NCBI RefSeq assembly: GCF_963855985.1
Contig: NC_087104.1
Span: forward strand, 14,260,001-14,324,000
DNA: 64,000 bases
Direction of reading: 5' to 3'
Source of the DNA: Ostrinia nubilalis
Taxonomy: Eukaryota > Arthropoda > Insecta > Lepidoptera > Crambidae
Shown here: positions 1 to 10,366 of the stretch, one piece after another
Position numbering within the stretch: the stretch's first letter is position 1
Layout: each line of letters begins with the position of its first letter
The notes under the pieces: generated by a model
Database searches by the model: none
Seen by the model: the letters and a program-made list of their open reading frames with translations, nothing else
What the model was told of the DNA's origin: nothing
Program-made: the position numbers and the translations under genes

Positions 1-45
1 AATATAAAATTACTCGTTCTCATCATATTGACCTTTGTACTCTAA

Positions 46-179
46 TGGCGCAGTTACACAATGCGGAGAATTGACCGAGCGAGACGAAGCGCATGCACAC
101 CGAAATATGGACAACGCACGGCGAAACTAACTGAAGTGTATGTTTACACTATTATGTCCCGTATAGTGTAACTGCGCCG
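46..179. mobile_element. MITE with GGCGCAGTTACAC inverted ends
   Basis: The left end reads TGGCGCAGTTACAC and the right end GTGTAACTGCGCCG, giving inverted termini of about 13 bases around a 134-bp body. TAA flanks both sides (43-45 and 180-182), consistent with a 3-bp target duplication of the PIF/Harbinger type. No coding capacity. The structure is read directly; the superfamily is inferred from the TAA duplication only. Confidence 0.7.
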
Positions 180-671
180 TAAGATTCGGACGCACAACCG
201 CAGCCGAAAATGTAGTTCGGTCTGTACCAATATTAAATATCGGAGGGTAGTTCGGAATTATTTCTCATGAGGTGATTCAATTTTTTACTTTAGTTGTAAA
301 ATTGTTCCGTGAGAGGAGGCTGTCTTATCGTGAAGTGGTCTCATTTTTTTCTAGAAAAAACTATTTTATTGTGATGTAATGACTATGTACGCGTATAGGT
401 AGTATCATTAATTTTATGTTCTAATAAGTGCGTTGAAAAAACTGTGACTTTAAGCTGTATTCAGTGGACATTTTTTATGGGATTTTATTGCCTACTTTGG
501 TACTTTGATCGTGTAATTTAAAACGAATACATGGTGTATGGTGGTGTTCGAAGTTAAAGTATCAACTTGGGATTATTTATAAGGCCTTAGACTCCATCAA
601 GAGGTACCTTACCTACTTTTATTAACATAATTTTGTAATGTACTTTTTATAAACTATTTTTGCTTATTATT

Positions 672-882
<211 letters not shown>

Positions 883-1003
883 TCGCGTTTTATGGGCACG
901 TATAATTTCGTATGAAATTGATTTTTTTTACTAGTTTTTTGGCCTTGAAAATAAATTGAGTATGCACTTTTTTGAGTTGAGTATTTTATATTAATAAATT
1001 GAG

Positions 1004-1135
1004 GGCCGTGGGCTTAGTGATTCGCCAACCGATATTCGCGGGTATACAATTCGCGGGTTCGATACCCGCACAGAGAAATACTTGTAGTATTGATCTGGCT
1101 TATGTAAGATATTTACTTATTTATGTATATTATTT
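1004..1135 (+). repeat. tRNA-derived SINE-like sequence
   Basis: A GC-rich stretch within AT-rich DNA begins GGGCCGTGGGCTTAGTGATTC (box-A-like) and contains GCGGGTTCGATACCCGC, which closely fits an RNA polymerase III B box with a T-arm hairpin. It is followed by an AT-rich body. No complete cloverleaf is evident, so this is a tRNA-derived repeat rather than a functional tRNA gene. Confidence 0.55.
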
Positions 1136-1192
1136 AGTTCAGAACTAGCTGTGAAATGTTTACGGAAATATAAGTATTTCTTTTATTTCCAG

Positions 1193-1250
1193 GATGTCAT
1201 CGTGACTTTTGAAGAAGGCGGAATAACACGAAACGAGTTGTTACTTTCAA
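1193..1250 (+). CDS. internal exon A of an unidentified host gene
   Basis: A 58-bp internal exon. It is preceded by a pyrimidine-rich acceptor ending TTTTATTTCCAG and followed by the consensus donor GTAAGTG. Only one of the three plus-strand frames is open; it reads DVIVTFEEGGITRNELLLS plus one leftover base (A). That phase is completed exactly by the two leading bases of exon B at 16128, giving a serine codon across the junction. The peptide is not repeat-derived as far as I can see. I do not recognise the protein. Splice signals and frame are seen directly; membership of one transcript with exon B is inference. Confidence 0.6.
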
Positions 1251-1426
1251 GTAAGTGTTTTTATTTTTACAAATGTGATCATTATTTTTACAATATCGTG
1301 TTACTTACTAATATAGGCCTAACAAAAAATATAAAGAATGAACGTATAACGGCCGTATAAAATAATGTGACTTATTTTCACAGCTTAATTACTTATTTTG
1401 TAATTACAGAAGCTAACGTTTGTCTA

Positions 1427-1623
1427 CAGGGTGTAGATTTGATATCATCATTTTAATTGTTTTAATTTTCATACAAAATAAATTTTTATAAAATCCGATT
1501 TGTATGAAAATTAAAATAATTAAAATGAAGATATAAATTTTCTGACTTCACCATACCATTTATATGCTGCCCATGTTAACATGGGCTTGTGTCGGCTCAT
1601 ATTCCCATTTACCTAACACCCTG
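1427..1623. mobile_element. mariner-type MITE, CAGGGTG ends, TA duplication
   Basis: Starts CAGGGTGTAGATTTG and ends CCTAACACCCTG, with TA on each side (1425-1426 and 1624-1625). The interior at 1445-1530 holds a second AT-rich inverted repeat (ATTTTAATTGTTTTAATTTTC and its complement). A related end, CAGGGTGTTAGGTAAATGG, recurs at 61206. No coding sequence. Confidence 0.6.
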
Positions 1624-1727
1624 TATATAGATTGTGGTTTATGGAGCAGAAGAATGCTTCCAACCAATTAACAGTGTCTTCTAAGAACTAAATAAAGTAT
1701 TTATTAGGGTCATTGGTGACGACATTA

Positions 1728-2102
1728 AGTCTTCCAGCGACTTGGCCCACTTAACTTGGTCCACGGGACAAGTCACTGGATAGATTTTTTAAATATTTTT
1801 CTTCCAGCAATTGGCCTCACTCTAAGGCTGAGTTGCACCACTTAACTTTAACCGTAACTGTAACGATAACCGGTGAATTTTGTTTTTATGGAGTTTGACC
1901 AAGTTTGATAGATTTTGGTAGTTTGTTACAGTTAAAGTAAGATTGTTCAACCCAGTCTACGATTCTAGAGTAGATTTGTATTGATTTGGTGTTTAATTTA
2001 TTAATATGCACATTGAAGGTAGGAAGAAAAAAAAATTAAAAATTCAATCCGGTGACTTGGCCCGTGGACCAAGCTTAAAGTGGGCCAAGTCACTGGAAGA
2101 CT
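1728..2102. mobile_element. fold-back element with about 50-bp inverted ends
   Basis: The left arm AGTCTTCCAGCGACTTGGCC, continuing through CCACGGGACAAGTCACTGG, is mirrored by the right arm at 2047-2102 (CCGGTGACTTGGCCCGTGG to CACTGGAAGACT). The GGCTGAGTTGCACC MITE (1826-1956) sits inside it. A truncated relative lies at 10567-10680. No convincing target duplication. Confidence 0.6.
1826..1956. mobile_element. GGCTGAGTTGCACCA MITE, copy 1
   Basis: Terminal motif GGCTGAGTTGCACCACTTAA at the left and an imperfect complement (GATTGTTCAACCCAG) at the right. The family's internal landmark, AACGATAACCGGTG followed by GGAGTTTGAC, is present. Nested inside the fold-back element 1728-2102. Confidence 0.65.
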
Positions 2103-2469
2103 CCGACTTTTGTAAAGCAGTAATGACGAATTCAGAAGCAATAAACTAGCTATAGTTAACTTATTTTTATTGCAAAATAACACCTATTACCATTACACAA
2201 AGTCACAGTGTGAAGCTTGATTTGCCGTCGTCAGTACATCGAGTTGCAGCAATAGTGAGTCACGCCAACTTTCACTACTCAAACGATAAACAAAACGTTT
2301 TAGACTCAATTTTATCGCTTTTAGTGAGTAAGAAATAATTTAACCATGATTTGACGTGTGTTTAAGATATTAGGAAAAACAGAGCAGGCCAAAGAGCCAC
2401 GACAGGATTTAGAAATCATTTTTCAAAGACTTAGAGGTTCTTTATCAAAAAATTTAGGATTATTTTGTG

Positions 2470-2636
2470 GGTAGGTCATTGCATAGTCTGGGCAGGTGGA
2501 CCGACGATCTGGAAGGTCACGGGAGGCCTAGATGCGGGCGGGCGCAGGACCGGTCGTTATGGAAATCATTGGGGAAGACCTTTGTCTGTGCATTTGTCCA
2601 GCTGTGGACGTCTTTAGGCTGAAACGAACGAACATT
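2470..2636 (+). repeat. RTE-like LINE 3' fragment
   Basis: Contains the family landmarks GGTGGACCGACGATCTGG, GGTCACGGGAGGCCTAGATG and TATGGAAATCATTGGGG followed by GTGGACGTC, ending in CTGAAACGAACGAAC. Several in-frame disruptions make it non-functional. Confidence 0.7.
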
Positions 2637-2638
2637 GC

Positions 2639-2760
2639 ATGACTTACTTGACTTAAGGTCCTATGTCCCCTAGATGGGGCAGAGGGCGTCCACAACAGTC
2701 CTCCATCGCGTTCGGTCTTGAGCTTCGCGTTTGATCTCGCTCCAAGTCTTGCCGATCTTC
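2639..2760 (-). pseudogene. LINE reverse transcriptase C-terminal fragment
   Basis: On the minus strand the frame ends WSEIKREAQDRTRWRTVVDA then LCPI and stop. This is the type of C-terminus found at the end of lepidopteran non-LTR retrotransposon polyproteins (basic, with a Trp-rich DR..W segment). The 3' flank (CTTAAGTCAAGTAAGTCA on the minus strand) is repeated almost exactly at 3784-3869, which fixes it as a dispersed repeat. Only the last ~30 codons remain. Confidence 0.6.
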
Positions 2761-2844
2761 ATCGTAGTAGGTAACATTGCATTGTTACCTACTATGGGCC
2801 AGTAATAAAAGGATGTGAAGAAGGTGGTAAGAACCAACTGCATT

Positions 2845-2955
2845 ATCTTCGTTCGTTTCAGCCAAATGACGTCCACTACTGGACAAAGGCCTCCCCCAAG
2901 GACTTCCACATCTACTACAATCCACAATTTCTTCTCAAAGGAAGACCTGGCAAGG
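2845..2955 (-). repeat. RTE-like LINE 3' end, reversed
   Basis: Plus strand reads TCGTTTCAGCCAAATGACG then TCCACTACTGGACAAAGGCC and CCCCAAGGACTTCCACAT, the reverse of the LINE tail seen at 2470-2636 and 10386-10522. Confidence 0.7.
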
Positions 2956-3510
2956 GATCCAAGGGGTTACCAGTAATAAAGATTTATTTTAATTCAGTTA
3001 AAAATATAACTACATTAAAACTAAAGAAAAAGTGAATCATCCCACACTGTATTTCAGTTTTTTCACAAACTTTTCCTTAACCAATCATAATTAAATTAAT
3101 AACATTCTGTTCAGTATAATAACTATCAATGTACGAAGAAATAAAATGATAAAATATTGTAATTGTAATAATTACTGAAACTCTTCATAGCTTAAATAAA
3201 AAGCAATGTTAACGATTGATTTAGTTCTAATTGAAATTAACGATAAAATTTCATTAAATTAAGTTAAAGTAAAATTACATTTATCCCGAACGATAATTCA
3301 AGCTACGTTAATGTGTAATAACAATTAATTAGTGAGTTGTGGCAAATTAGTCAAATATTGTATTAAATCAATTGGATTATTAGCCAAGCCAAGCCAAGTA
3401 ATGAGCAATGGCTATCAACAAACAATAGTTTGTTAGTTTATTTTTAGTTTTCTTATTTTATTTACGTTATTTAGTAGTGTTTGTTTGGAACAACAGATTT
3501 AAAACATTAA

Positions 3511-3627
3511 GGCTGAGTTGCACCACCTAACTTTGACCGTAACTATAACGATAACCTGTGTTTTTGTATGGAGTTTGACAGATTTTTGACGTTTGTCAAA
3601 GTTAAAGTAAGATGGTGCAACCCAACC
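3511..3627. mobile_element. GGCTGAGTTGCACCA MITE, copy 2 (best preserved)
   Basis: Begins GGCTGAGTTGCACCACCTAA and ends TAAGATGGTGCAACCCAACC, with TAA flanking both sides (3508-3510 and 3628-3630). Length 117 bp, no open frame. This copy defines the family; the others are at 1826, 21508, 25050, 25738 (half) and 62959. Confidence 0.75.
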
Positions 3628-3783
3628 TAAGTGAATGTTTTTAAGTCACGTTCTAAATATGGTCCCATTATCATAATATCAACATATTTTTCTTACTACC
3701 CATCTATAGACTTAACCATAGAAAAATATTTTTCTCTTTGCCCAAACTTAGGTATTAGCAAAGTACTAGTTAGTACTTAATTG

Positions 3784-3869
3784 TGACTTACTTGACTTAT
3801 GGTCCTATGTCCCCTAGATGGGGCAGAGGGCGTCCACAACAGTCCTCCATCGCGTTCGGTCTTGAGCTA
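3784..3869 (-). repeat. second copy of LINE 3' fragment
   Basis: Nearly identical over about 85 bp to 2639-2725 (landmarks GGTCCTATGTCCCCTAGATG and GTCCACAACAGTCCTCC). It ends abruptly at GAGCT, where unrelated sequence begins. Confidence 0.65.
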
Positions 3870-3955
3870 AAGTAAAGTACTTAATTGTGGTATTAGGTAA
3901 TACAGTTCTATACCTAGTAGTCCAGTCAATAAAGCATTACAGATGGAAAACTGTA

Positions 3956-6605
3956 GAACACAATTTCTGACTTCAGGACTTTATTTAGACTAGTTAGGAG
4001 GTGAACATAGCAAAAGTCCCCGCCCTTAGCCCTTGAGCCGGCGGGGAGAGGGGGGTTTAAAGGTGCCACTTTTCGGTTTTTCGCTTAATCCTCGGAAACT
4101 ATGCGTCCTAGTGACATGACTACTTTGAACCAAAAAAAGCATATTCAATTTGCTACAGATGAGATAGACAAGTTTTTCTATAAATTGTATAGTTTTCGCG
4201 GCATCTGCTCTAGAAGGTCTGTAATATTGGAAATTTTATTTTTGTCTCACATGTTCCCATCAGGAGAAAATCGACTAAATCAACATTGAGCAATCATTCT
4301 AGACATGCGGGAGCATGTTAAGCCTAGTTCCAGCGAGGGGACTACACCGTGCGTATATTTAGACGAATCACTTTGAGCCACTTTTGACTCCTCATCACTC
4401 AAAAACTACTGTGCATTAACACTTCAAAGGACATTGTCAGAAACCGCCTTAGATTCCTGGGCACAGCAGTAAAGTATCAAAATTAATCTCTTACTTTTTG
4501 AATACTTAAATATTAATTAGATTGTAACGGACACTTGAGGATTAGAAAATGAAATAATAAAAGTATTTTATATGTATTCCATAATACTATGAAGACATCC
4601 GGACATTTTAGGGCGTGGCCTGCTCCATATCCTATGAAGTTCCATAATTTGTGTCGATAAAATCTATGTAAAATCGGCACAAGGCAATGCCGAACTTCAT
4701 TGTTAGGAATCCATGTAATAGTGATGTTGACTGCGGTCATCATAGACAATAAGATACCGATCTTGTAAATAAAATAAATCGTCCAAATTGCTACAGTATG
4801 ACTAGATTTTAATTAAAAGTTAAAAATATATTGCACGATACTACAAGAAGCTATCTAATGTGTCCAACTGGTCGAAGGTCATGAATAAAATAAAAAGAAT
4901 TGTGATCATAACACTGATATAGACAATGACAACAATATGGGATCATCTTTAATATATCTGTTACAGTTTCAAATCCGATGAAAAATCCAATGCCGCTTAA
5001 AGTGAGAGAAATGTCTAAAGTTCTAATAGAATTGAAAGTTTTATTCGCTCAAAATGCTTATAACAATAAATTGGTAATACATTTCAAATATTAAGTACCT
5101 TTATATTGTATCGATAGAACCAAAATGATATCCTCTCAGCTTGGAAAGGGAAAACCCAGGAATGGGGGAGCGCTCCAGGCAATTTTTAGAACATTTCATA
5201 GGTGGTAGTAAATAATATTTATTTTATTATTAAAATTGAATATTTTGATATTGATAAAATTGAATATATCTTTCGATTCAAATACCGAATATTTTTCAAT
5301 CGATAATAATTATCGAGAATTGTTAATAATATTCAATTAAAAGTTGTTCAATCCCTAGTCATGCATAGACTAAGACGGTAACCATGGAGATAGTTAGTTT
5401 GGTAAGTCACGTGTTAAATGTCAAGAGTGAAAAGTAAACATAGGATTCATGTTATTTATTTACGTGCAAAATGTAAGTAAGTAAATCATAAAAGTGGAAC
5501 GCCGAGCTATTTCCAAAACCCGTCCAATATTATAATACAATTTGGCTGCGACAACTACAATACAGAACATCTCCCAAATCGATGTGTATAAAATAATATA
5601 ATACAATACTAGTAAGTAAGAGGTTATGATAACAATATTGCTATCAATAAGTTTATAGAATTGGTCCGCCAGGAATAATTGTTCTTACATAAAGATTTGT
5701 GTCATTTAGAACCTAGAAAGTATTATTTCGGCACTGTTGATCTAACGGCGAACAATGTATGGAGAACGAACATTGTCCTTTGGCTCATGTATTGAGACTT
5801 GCAAGATATACATCTGTTTCAAATTTCATAAATATGCCTCTAACGGTTCTTTAGATATTGACGTCCAAAAATCTACATGTCTGACCTATAGACCAAATTC
5901 TAACCACTTCCAGATGACCTCGAAGGTTCAAATTTGGCATCCAGAAAGGTAGTTATGTAAATACAAAGGAACAAATAAAAAACCAGTAAATTTTATCATT
6001 TCACATGTTATAGATGGATAGTAGTGCTCTAAATATCGATTTTTGAACGTCAATACCTAAATAACCGTTTGAGGTATATTTATAAAATTTAAAGCTGATG
6101 TATATCTGGCAAGTCTCAATACATGAGCCAAATTTGAAGTGTTAATGCACAGTAGTTTTTGAATGATGAGGAGTCAAAAGTGGCTCTAATTGGTTCGTCT
6201 AAATATACGCACGGTGCAGTCCCCTCCATGGAACTAGGCTTAACATGCTCCCGCATGTCTATAGTGTTTGCTCAATGGTGATTTAGTCAATTTTCTCCTG
6301 AAAGGAACATGTAAGACAACAATAAAATTTCCAATTTTACAGACCTTCTAGAGCAGATGCCGCGAAAACTATACAAGATATAGAAAAACTTGACGGTCTC
6401 ACCTGTAGCAAATTGAATAAGCTTTTTTTGGTTCATAGTAGTCATGTCACTAGGACGCATAGTTTCCGAGGATTAAGCGAAAAACCGAAAAGTGGTACCT
6501 TTAAACCCCCCTCTCCCCGCCGGCTCAAGGGCTAAGGGCGGGGACTTTTGCTATGTTCACCACCTAACTAGGCTAAATAAAGTCCCGAGGTCAGAAATTG
6601 TGTTC
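3956..6605. mobile_element. 2.65-kb element with 472-bp terminal inverted repeats
   Basis: Left arm 3956-4427 starts GAACACAATTTCTGAC. Right arm 6134-6605 is its reverse complement with scattered mismatches, and both arms are 472 bp. Shared landmarks are the GC-rich CCGGCGGGGAGAGGGGGG, ACTATGCGTCCTAGTGACAT and ACATGCGGGAGCATGTTAAG. A second inverted pair lies inside the right half (5783-5880 against 6032-6133), so that half is a hairpin in its own right. Small open frames in the arms (such as 4101-4289) and at 5755-5952 resemble no transposase. No clear target duplication. Probably a non-autonomous fold-back type DNA element. Confidence 0.7.
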
Positions 6606-7109
6606 CACGGATTTCTCTCTACACCGTCGTTAAGGCATTCATTGACTGGACTATAGGTGCTAAACACAAAAGATAAAAATTTAAACATTATTAAAATGAA
6701 TCAGGAATCGGTTGCGATTGACGTAATAGTATAATCTCTCAGAATTAAATCCACTTTAAACGGGTACGCGAGTAAAATCGTAATAGGTAAAACGGCACGC
6801 AGAGCTTAACATGCCTGCCTCTTATTTCGTTGTATTAAGATTCAATTTTGCATAAAAAGTTTAAAATTTGTTATGCCGTGGACCCAACAGAAGTGACTCA
6901 CTGTACACCTCGATAAAGATGCGTTTGCGCAGCGCGATGAATAATAGGCATCTACCGATGCGTGCGTAGGGTTGTCAAATACGTGACATGTTTTTACGAT
7001 TTGTGGCAATTGAAGTATAAATGTGAGGCCCCATTAGTCCGTTGCGCTGCGTCGCGTCATAACAAATAGGTATGAAAAACGTCGGTCGGTCGATTTTTTT
7101 ATTAAAGTC

Positions 7110-7252
7110 ACTGACATAGCCCGACGGATTAGCAAGCTGAAGTGGCAATAGGCAGGGCACATAGTACGCAGAATTGACGGCCGATGGGGCAGCAAGGTTC
7201 TGGAGTGAAGGCCACGTACCGGAAAACGCAGCGTGGGACGTCCACCCGCAAG
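7110..7252 (+). pseudogene. RTE-like LINE C-terminal coding fragment, left part
   Basis: The plus strand reads IARRISKLKWQ, stop, AGHIVRRIDGRWGSKVLE, stop, RPRTGKRSVGRPPA: the C-terminal region of the RTE-like polyprotein with two in-frame stops. The frame is cut at CCCGCAAG by the hAT element and resumes in the same frame at 10386, so the two pieces were contiguous before the hAT insertion. Confidence 0.8.
7245..7252. repeat. hAT target-site duplication, left copy
   Basis: CCCGCAAG, repeated exactly at 10378-10385 on the other side of the hAT element. Confidence 0.9.
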
Positions 7253-7259
7253 TAGGGAC

Positions 7260-7375
7260 ACGGTATCGAATAGAAAGTATCGATACTGTACTCATGAGTA
7301 GTATCGATAAAAAAGTATCGTACTCGTAAAAGAATCGACACAAAAGTATCGATACCTCAAAGTATCGAGTTCTTT
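7260..7375. promoter_or_regulatory. left subterminal array of TATCG motifs
   Basis: Six TATCG-centred motifs lie within about 115 bp. Three are the full palindrome TATCGATA, typically as AAGTATCGATAC. Repeated subterminal motifs are the usual transposase-binding sites of hAT elements. TATCGATA is also the site bound by Drosophila DREF, a BED-finger protein derived from a hAT transposase. Binding here is inference. Confidence 0.6.
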
Positions 7376-7502
7376 TCTCAGGCAGGGCCTACGCCATACG
7401 TTAGTTTGTCAATGTTAGTCAGTTCAGTAAGTATCGTCTGTACCTTCATTCATACAGTAAGAGAAAATGAAAAAGTAACAAATGGTACATATATAATTAT
7501 AA

Positions 7503-7682
7503 GGGCTGATTTTTCCATCGTCTGATAACACTTAACAGACCAATAAAGTGTAATATGATTAAAAGTAAGTGTCACTTTATGTTATGCATTTATTATAAAT
7601 ATGAAGGTGTAGACAACTTTGATTCGCTGAGTTATACTTTATTGGTTTGTTAACTTATACCTTACGATGGATAAATCAGCCC
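7503..7682. mobile_element. MITE nested in the hAT element
   Basis: A 180-bp element with ends GGGCTGATTTTTCCATCG and CGATGGATAAATCAGCCC, flanked by TAA on both sides (7500-7502 and 7683-7685). Inner arms are also complementary (ACCAATAAAGTG against ACTTTATTGGT). It lies between the transposase stop codon and the hAT left end, where it would be part of the transposase 3' untranslated region. The TAA duplication suggests PIF/Harbinger mobilisation. Confidence 0.75.
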
Positions 7683-7736
7683 TAAGATAAATAAAAACAA
7701 CCTGTAAGTAAAGCCATAATTTTTTAATCTAAAATA

Positions 7737-9573
7737 TTATAAATCCCATTCCTCCTCGGTACAATCGCTCAAGAAAAGAAGTTTGTCGAGCCTTTTTGGC
7801 GATAGGTGGTTACGGGTTTTAGTAATTGTACTTCCAGCTTTCGAAAACAATCTTTCTGAGGGCACTGAAGTCGCAGGAATCGATAAAAATTCTCGTGCCA
7901 ATTTATATAATTTTGGGAAAACAACTTTCATGTCTTCCCATTGTTTCAGAGGATCCAAAGAGAGTGGCGAAACCTGTGTAGATAAATAATGGCTTATTTC
8001 ATCCTTATTTTCAAACTGTGATGAAGCACTGGTTTTACTTCGCTTTTTCGTGTGAGCTAATTTCTTGTGGTGACTCCAAAAATCGTAAGTTGTTTCAAGA
8101 GAGGAATCGCTGTCATGATCGCTGCCGATAACACTAGGAGACGTTGTTATATATCTTCTCAGTGAAGAAATTGCCTTTGCACAAGCTTTAGCGTCCTGAA
8201 AATGGATATTCTTGAATCTCGGATCTAGCAAACATGACATTGCAATCAAATAATTACCTTCAATATGTCCGAATCGGCGTTCTATCTGTTTTAGGATTTC
8301 TTTTTTTACTGTATCTATTACCTTTCCATGGGGATCATCACCATCACCTACAGCCATAGGTATAGTATTAATCTGCGTCTTCAAACAGTTCACCATCGGA
8401 ATTATTTTACTAATGGTTACATACTGTTCACCTGATAACTCTTTGGTTACATACTCCAGCGGTTTCAAAATACAAATCAATGTTTTAATATTTTGCATTT
8501 CTACAGCCGATGGTGTGGGTGGTGCTTTTGTATTTAACATCAAAATTTGATGAACTATTGGTGCTAATTCAATGTATCTCTGTAGCATATAATAGACGGA
8601 ATTCCACCGAGTCTTCACGTCTAAAATCAGTTTGAGAGGTTGAGACCCAGTTTGCTTTTGACGTAAAGAGTCACTGAGGATTACACTGCTCTTGAAAAAT
8701 TTTACAATGTCTCGTACCTTGCTTACTAATGCTCCTAAATCATTGACTGACATGGCAGATTCAGCAATTAGATTAATTGTATGAGCAAAGCAAGATAAAT
8801 GTTTGTTCTTTTCTAGAAAATTTGCTATGCCGGCTATCATGTTCGAGCCATTGTCTGTAACTACTGCAGTTATTTTATCCAAACTGATGTGTATACCTGC
8901 ACAAATTTCTTTTAATTTTTCAGCGATAAAATCACCAGTATGACGCTGATCCAGTGCAACGGTAGCTATGCAACGTGACACCAGTTTGTCTTCTTGCAAA
9001 TAATGAGCAGTAACCCCTAAATAACTGGTAACAGTCATCATCTCACTCCAAATATCGCAGGTTAATGCCACGTGATCTACATTGTCAAATATATTTTCTA
9101 TTTTCAAACGCATTACACTATAAAAGTGTTCGAATTGTGCTTTAAGGGTATCTACATGAGGAATTTTAAATGATGGACATGCTTGATGCATCAATTTTTT
9201 AAACCCACGCCCTTTCACAATGTCAAACGGTCTTTTATCAACGCAAATAAAATAAAGCAAACATTTGCAGAGTTTCAAATAATCTTTTCCTCCATCCAAA
9301 TAAGAGTATTTTCGTTCCATTGATTGTACAATTGAAAGTTGCCTTTTTTTTGGAGGTGGTGCATAGGTTTCTTCTAACTCACCATCACCACTGATTACTA
9401 TTGGAATTCTCTCGACATCAGATGGTGAAGGAGTTGTTAGCAATGCATCTGATTCAGGTGCTTTCGATGTACTTGTTGATGGTTGGGGTTCGTGATCACG
9501 ACTCGTTAAATTCGACAGTTCTAACTTTTTCTGAATCGTCGACATCGTCGTTTGTTTTTTATCTCCTTTTACA
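7737..9573 (-). CDS. hAT transposase, exon 2 (catalytic and dimerisation domains)
   Basis: Main exon of a BED-finger hAT transposase (ZBED/DREF-like), predicted to cut and paste this element in the nucleus. Joined to exon 1 (9681-9835) it gives a 663-residue protein, a normal length for the family. Seen directly in full-protein numbering: a basic nuclear-localisation-like PPPKKR at about 123, first catalytic aspartate in LTCDIWS at about 225, second in VVTDNGSN at about 292, the CFAHTINL motif at about 313, and the C-terminal dimerisation block ending LSIPATSVPSERLFSKAG. No internal stop or frameshift. The third catalytic residue (Glu) cannot be placed with certainty by eye. An unspliced start at 9545 (MSTIQKK) would give 602 residues without the BED finger. 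Confidence 0.9.
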
Positions 9574-9680
9574 CTAAAAAGAATAATATAAAATAATCAG
9601 TTTCGTGCGCCTATTAAATGACTACAAAACAAATTTTAGGTTATATAAATAGGGACCATATAATCATTAAAAAAAATTAC
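9574..9680 (-). other. 107-bp intron of the hAT transposase
   Basis: On the minus strand the donor is AAG|GTAATT and the acceptor TTCTTTTTAG|TGT. Removing these 107 bases joins ...NSDAS to SVKGDKKQTT and MSTIQKK in a single open frame, which supports a BED finger in exon 1 fused to the catalytic exon. The length is typical of small insect introns. Confidence 0.75.
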
Positions 9681-9835
9681 CTTGAGGCATCAGAATTAGG
9701 GTGTTTCTTTAAATGTTTATTCATGTTTGACGTATTCCCTGACGATTTTAAAGTTTTGAAACAAATCTTACATTTCACCTCATCTTTGTTAATCTTGACG
9801 AAATACTGCCAAACGTCACTCTTGGTAGGCGGCAT
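9681..9835 (-). CDS. hAT transposase, exon 1 (BED zinc finger)
   Basis: Encodes MPPTKSDVWQYFVKINKD, then KCKICFKTLKSS and NMNKHLKKHP: the BED zinc-finger pattern with an aromatic core (VWQYF), a CxxC pair and an HxxxxH-type ending. BED fingers provide sequence-specific DNA binding in hAT transposases and in host proteins such as DREF and ZBED1. The ATG at 9833-9835 is chosen because the upstream in-frame codon at 9871 is only TTG. Confidence 0.8.
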
Positions 9836-10247
9836 TCTTTGGATATTGCACTGATTCAAATCCCGATACAAACACAGAATAATTGTGAGTGCTGTTCTGA
9901 ATAGGTTGAAATATCAATAAGTCAATTATCATTTATCAATAATGCAAGAAAATCATTAAATATCAACATGTTATAAATAACAACCAACTGTCAGTTAACA
10001 ACAACGAACGAATGAACCAGAGTTTTTTTTGTATGATTTTTTCGTGAGGTTAGGCAAAGGGATCTAAGTCCATACAGCTACAGTACAGCCAATGAACCAT
10101 AGACTAATTAAACAAATGAAATGTGAATCCGGCAACCTACCGGCAACGGAACTATCTCTATGAATGAAAGCTTCAGCAAGATTGAACAAGATGGCGTTGC
10201 AAATGTTGCCATAAATTATGAATAAATAAAAAAACAAGTAATTTATT

Positions 10248-10366
10248 CGATACGATATCTGTCAAAAGTACTTGGTAAGTAAAAGTATCGAATACAAGTT
10301 ATCGAGTACAAAAGTATCGGTATCGAAAAGAAACCTACTCGATACCATAAAGTATCGATACTTTTT
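10248..10366. promoter_or_regulatory. right subterminal array of TATCG motifs
   Basis: Mirrors the left array: CGATACGATATC, AAGTATCGAATAC, GTTATCGAGTAC, AAGTATCGGTATCGAAA, CTCGATACC and AAGTATCGATAC within about 120 bp of the right end. It lies upstream of the transposase start on the minus strand, so it may also influence transcription of that gene. Confidence 0.55.

Noticed and set aside
5230..5360. A further hAT end (CTAGGGATTGAACAAC on the minus strand with ATCGAT motifs)
   Set aside because: No matching opposite end or 8-bp duplication found; lies inside the 472-bp inverted-repeat element.
6975..7343. 122-codon minus-strand open frame
   Set aside because: It runs antisense through the LINE fragment and across the hAT target duplication into the transposon end, so it is a chance frame.
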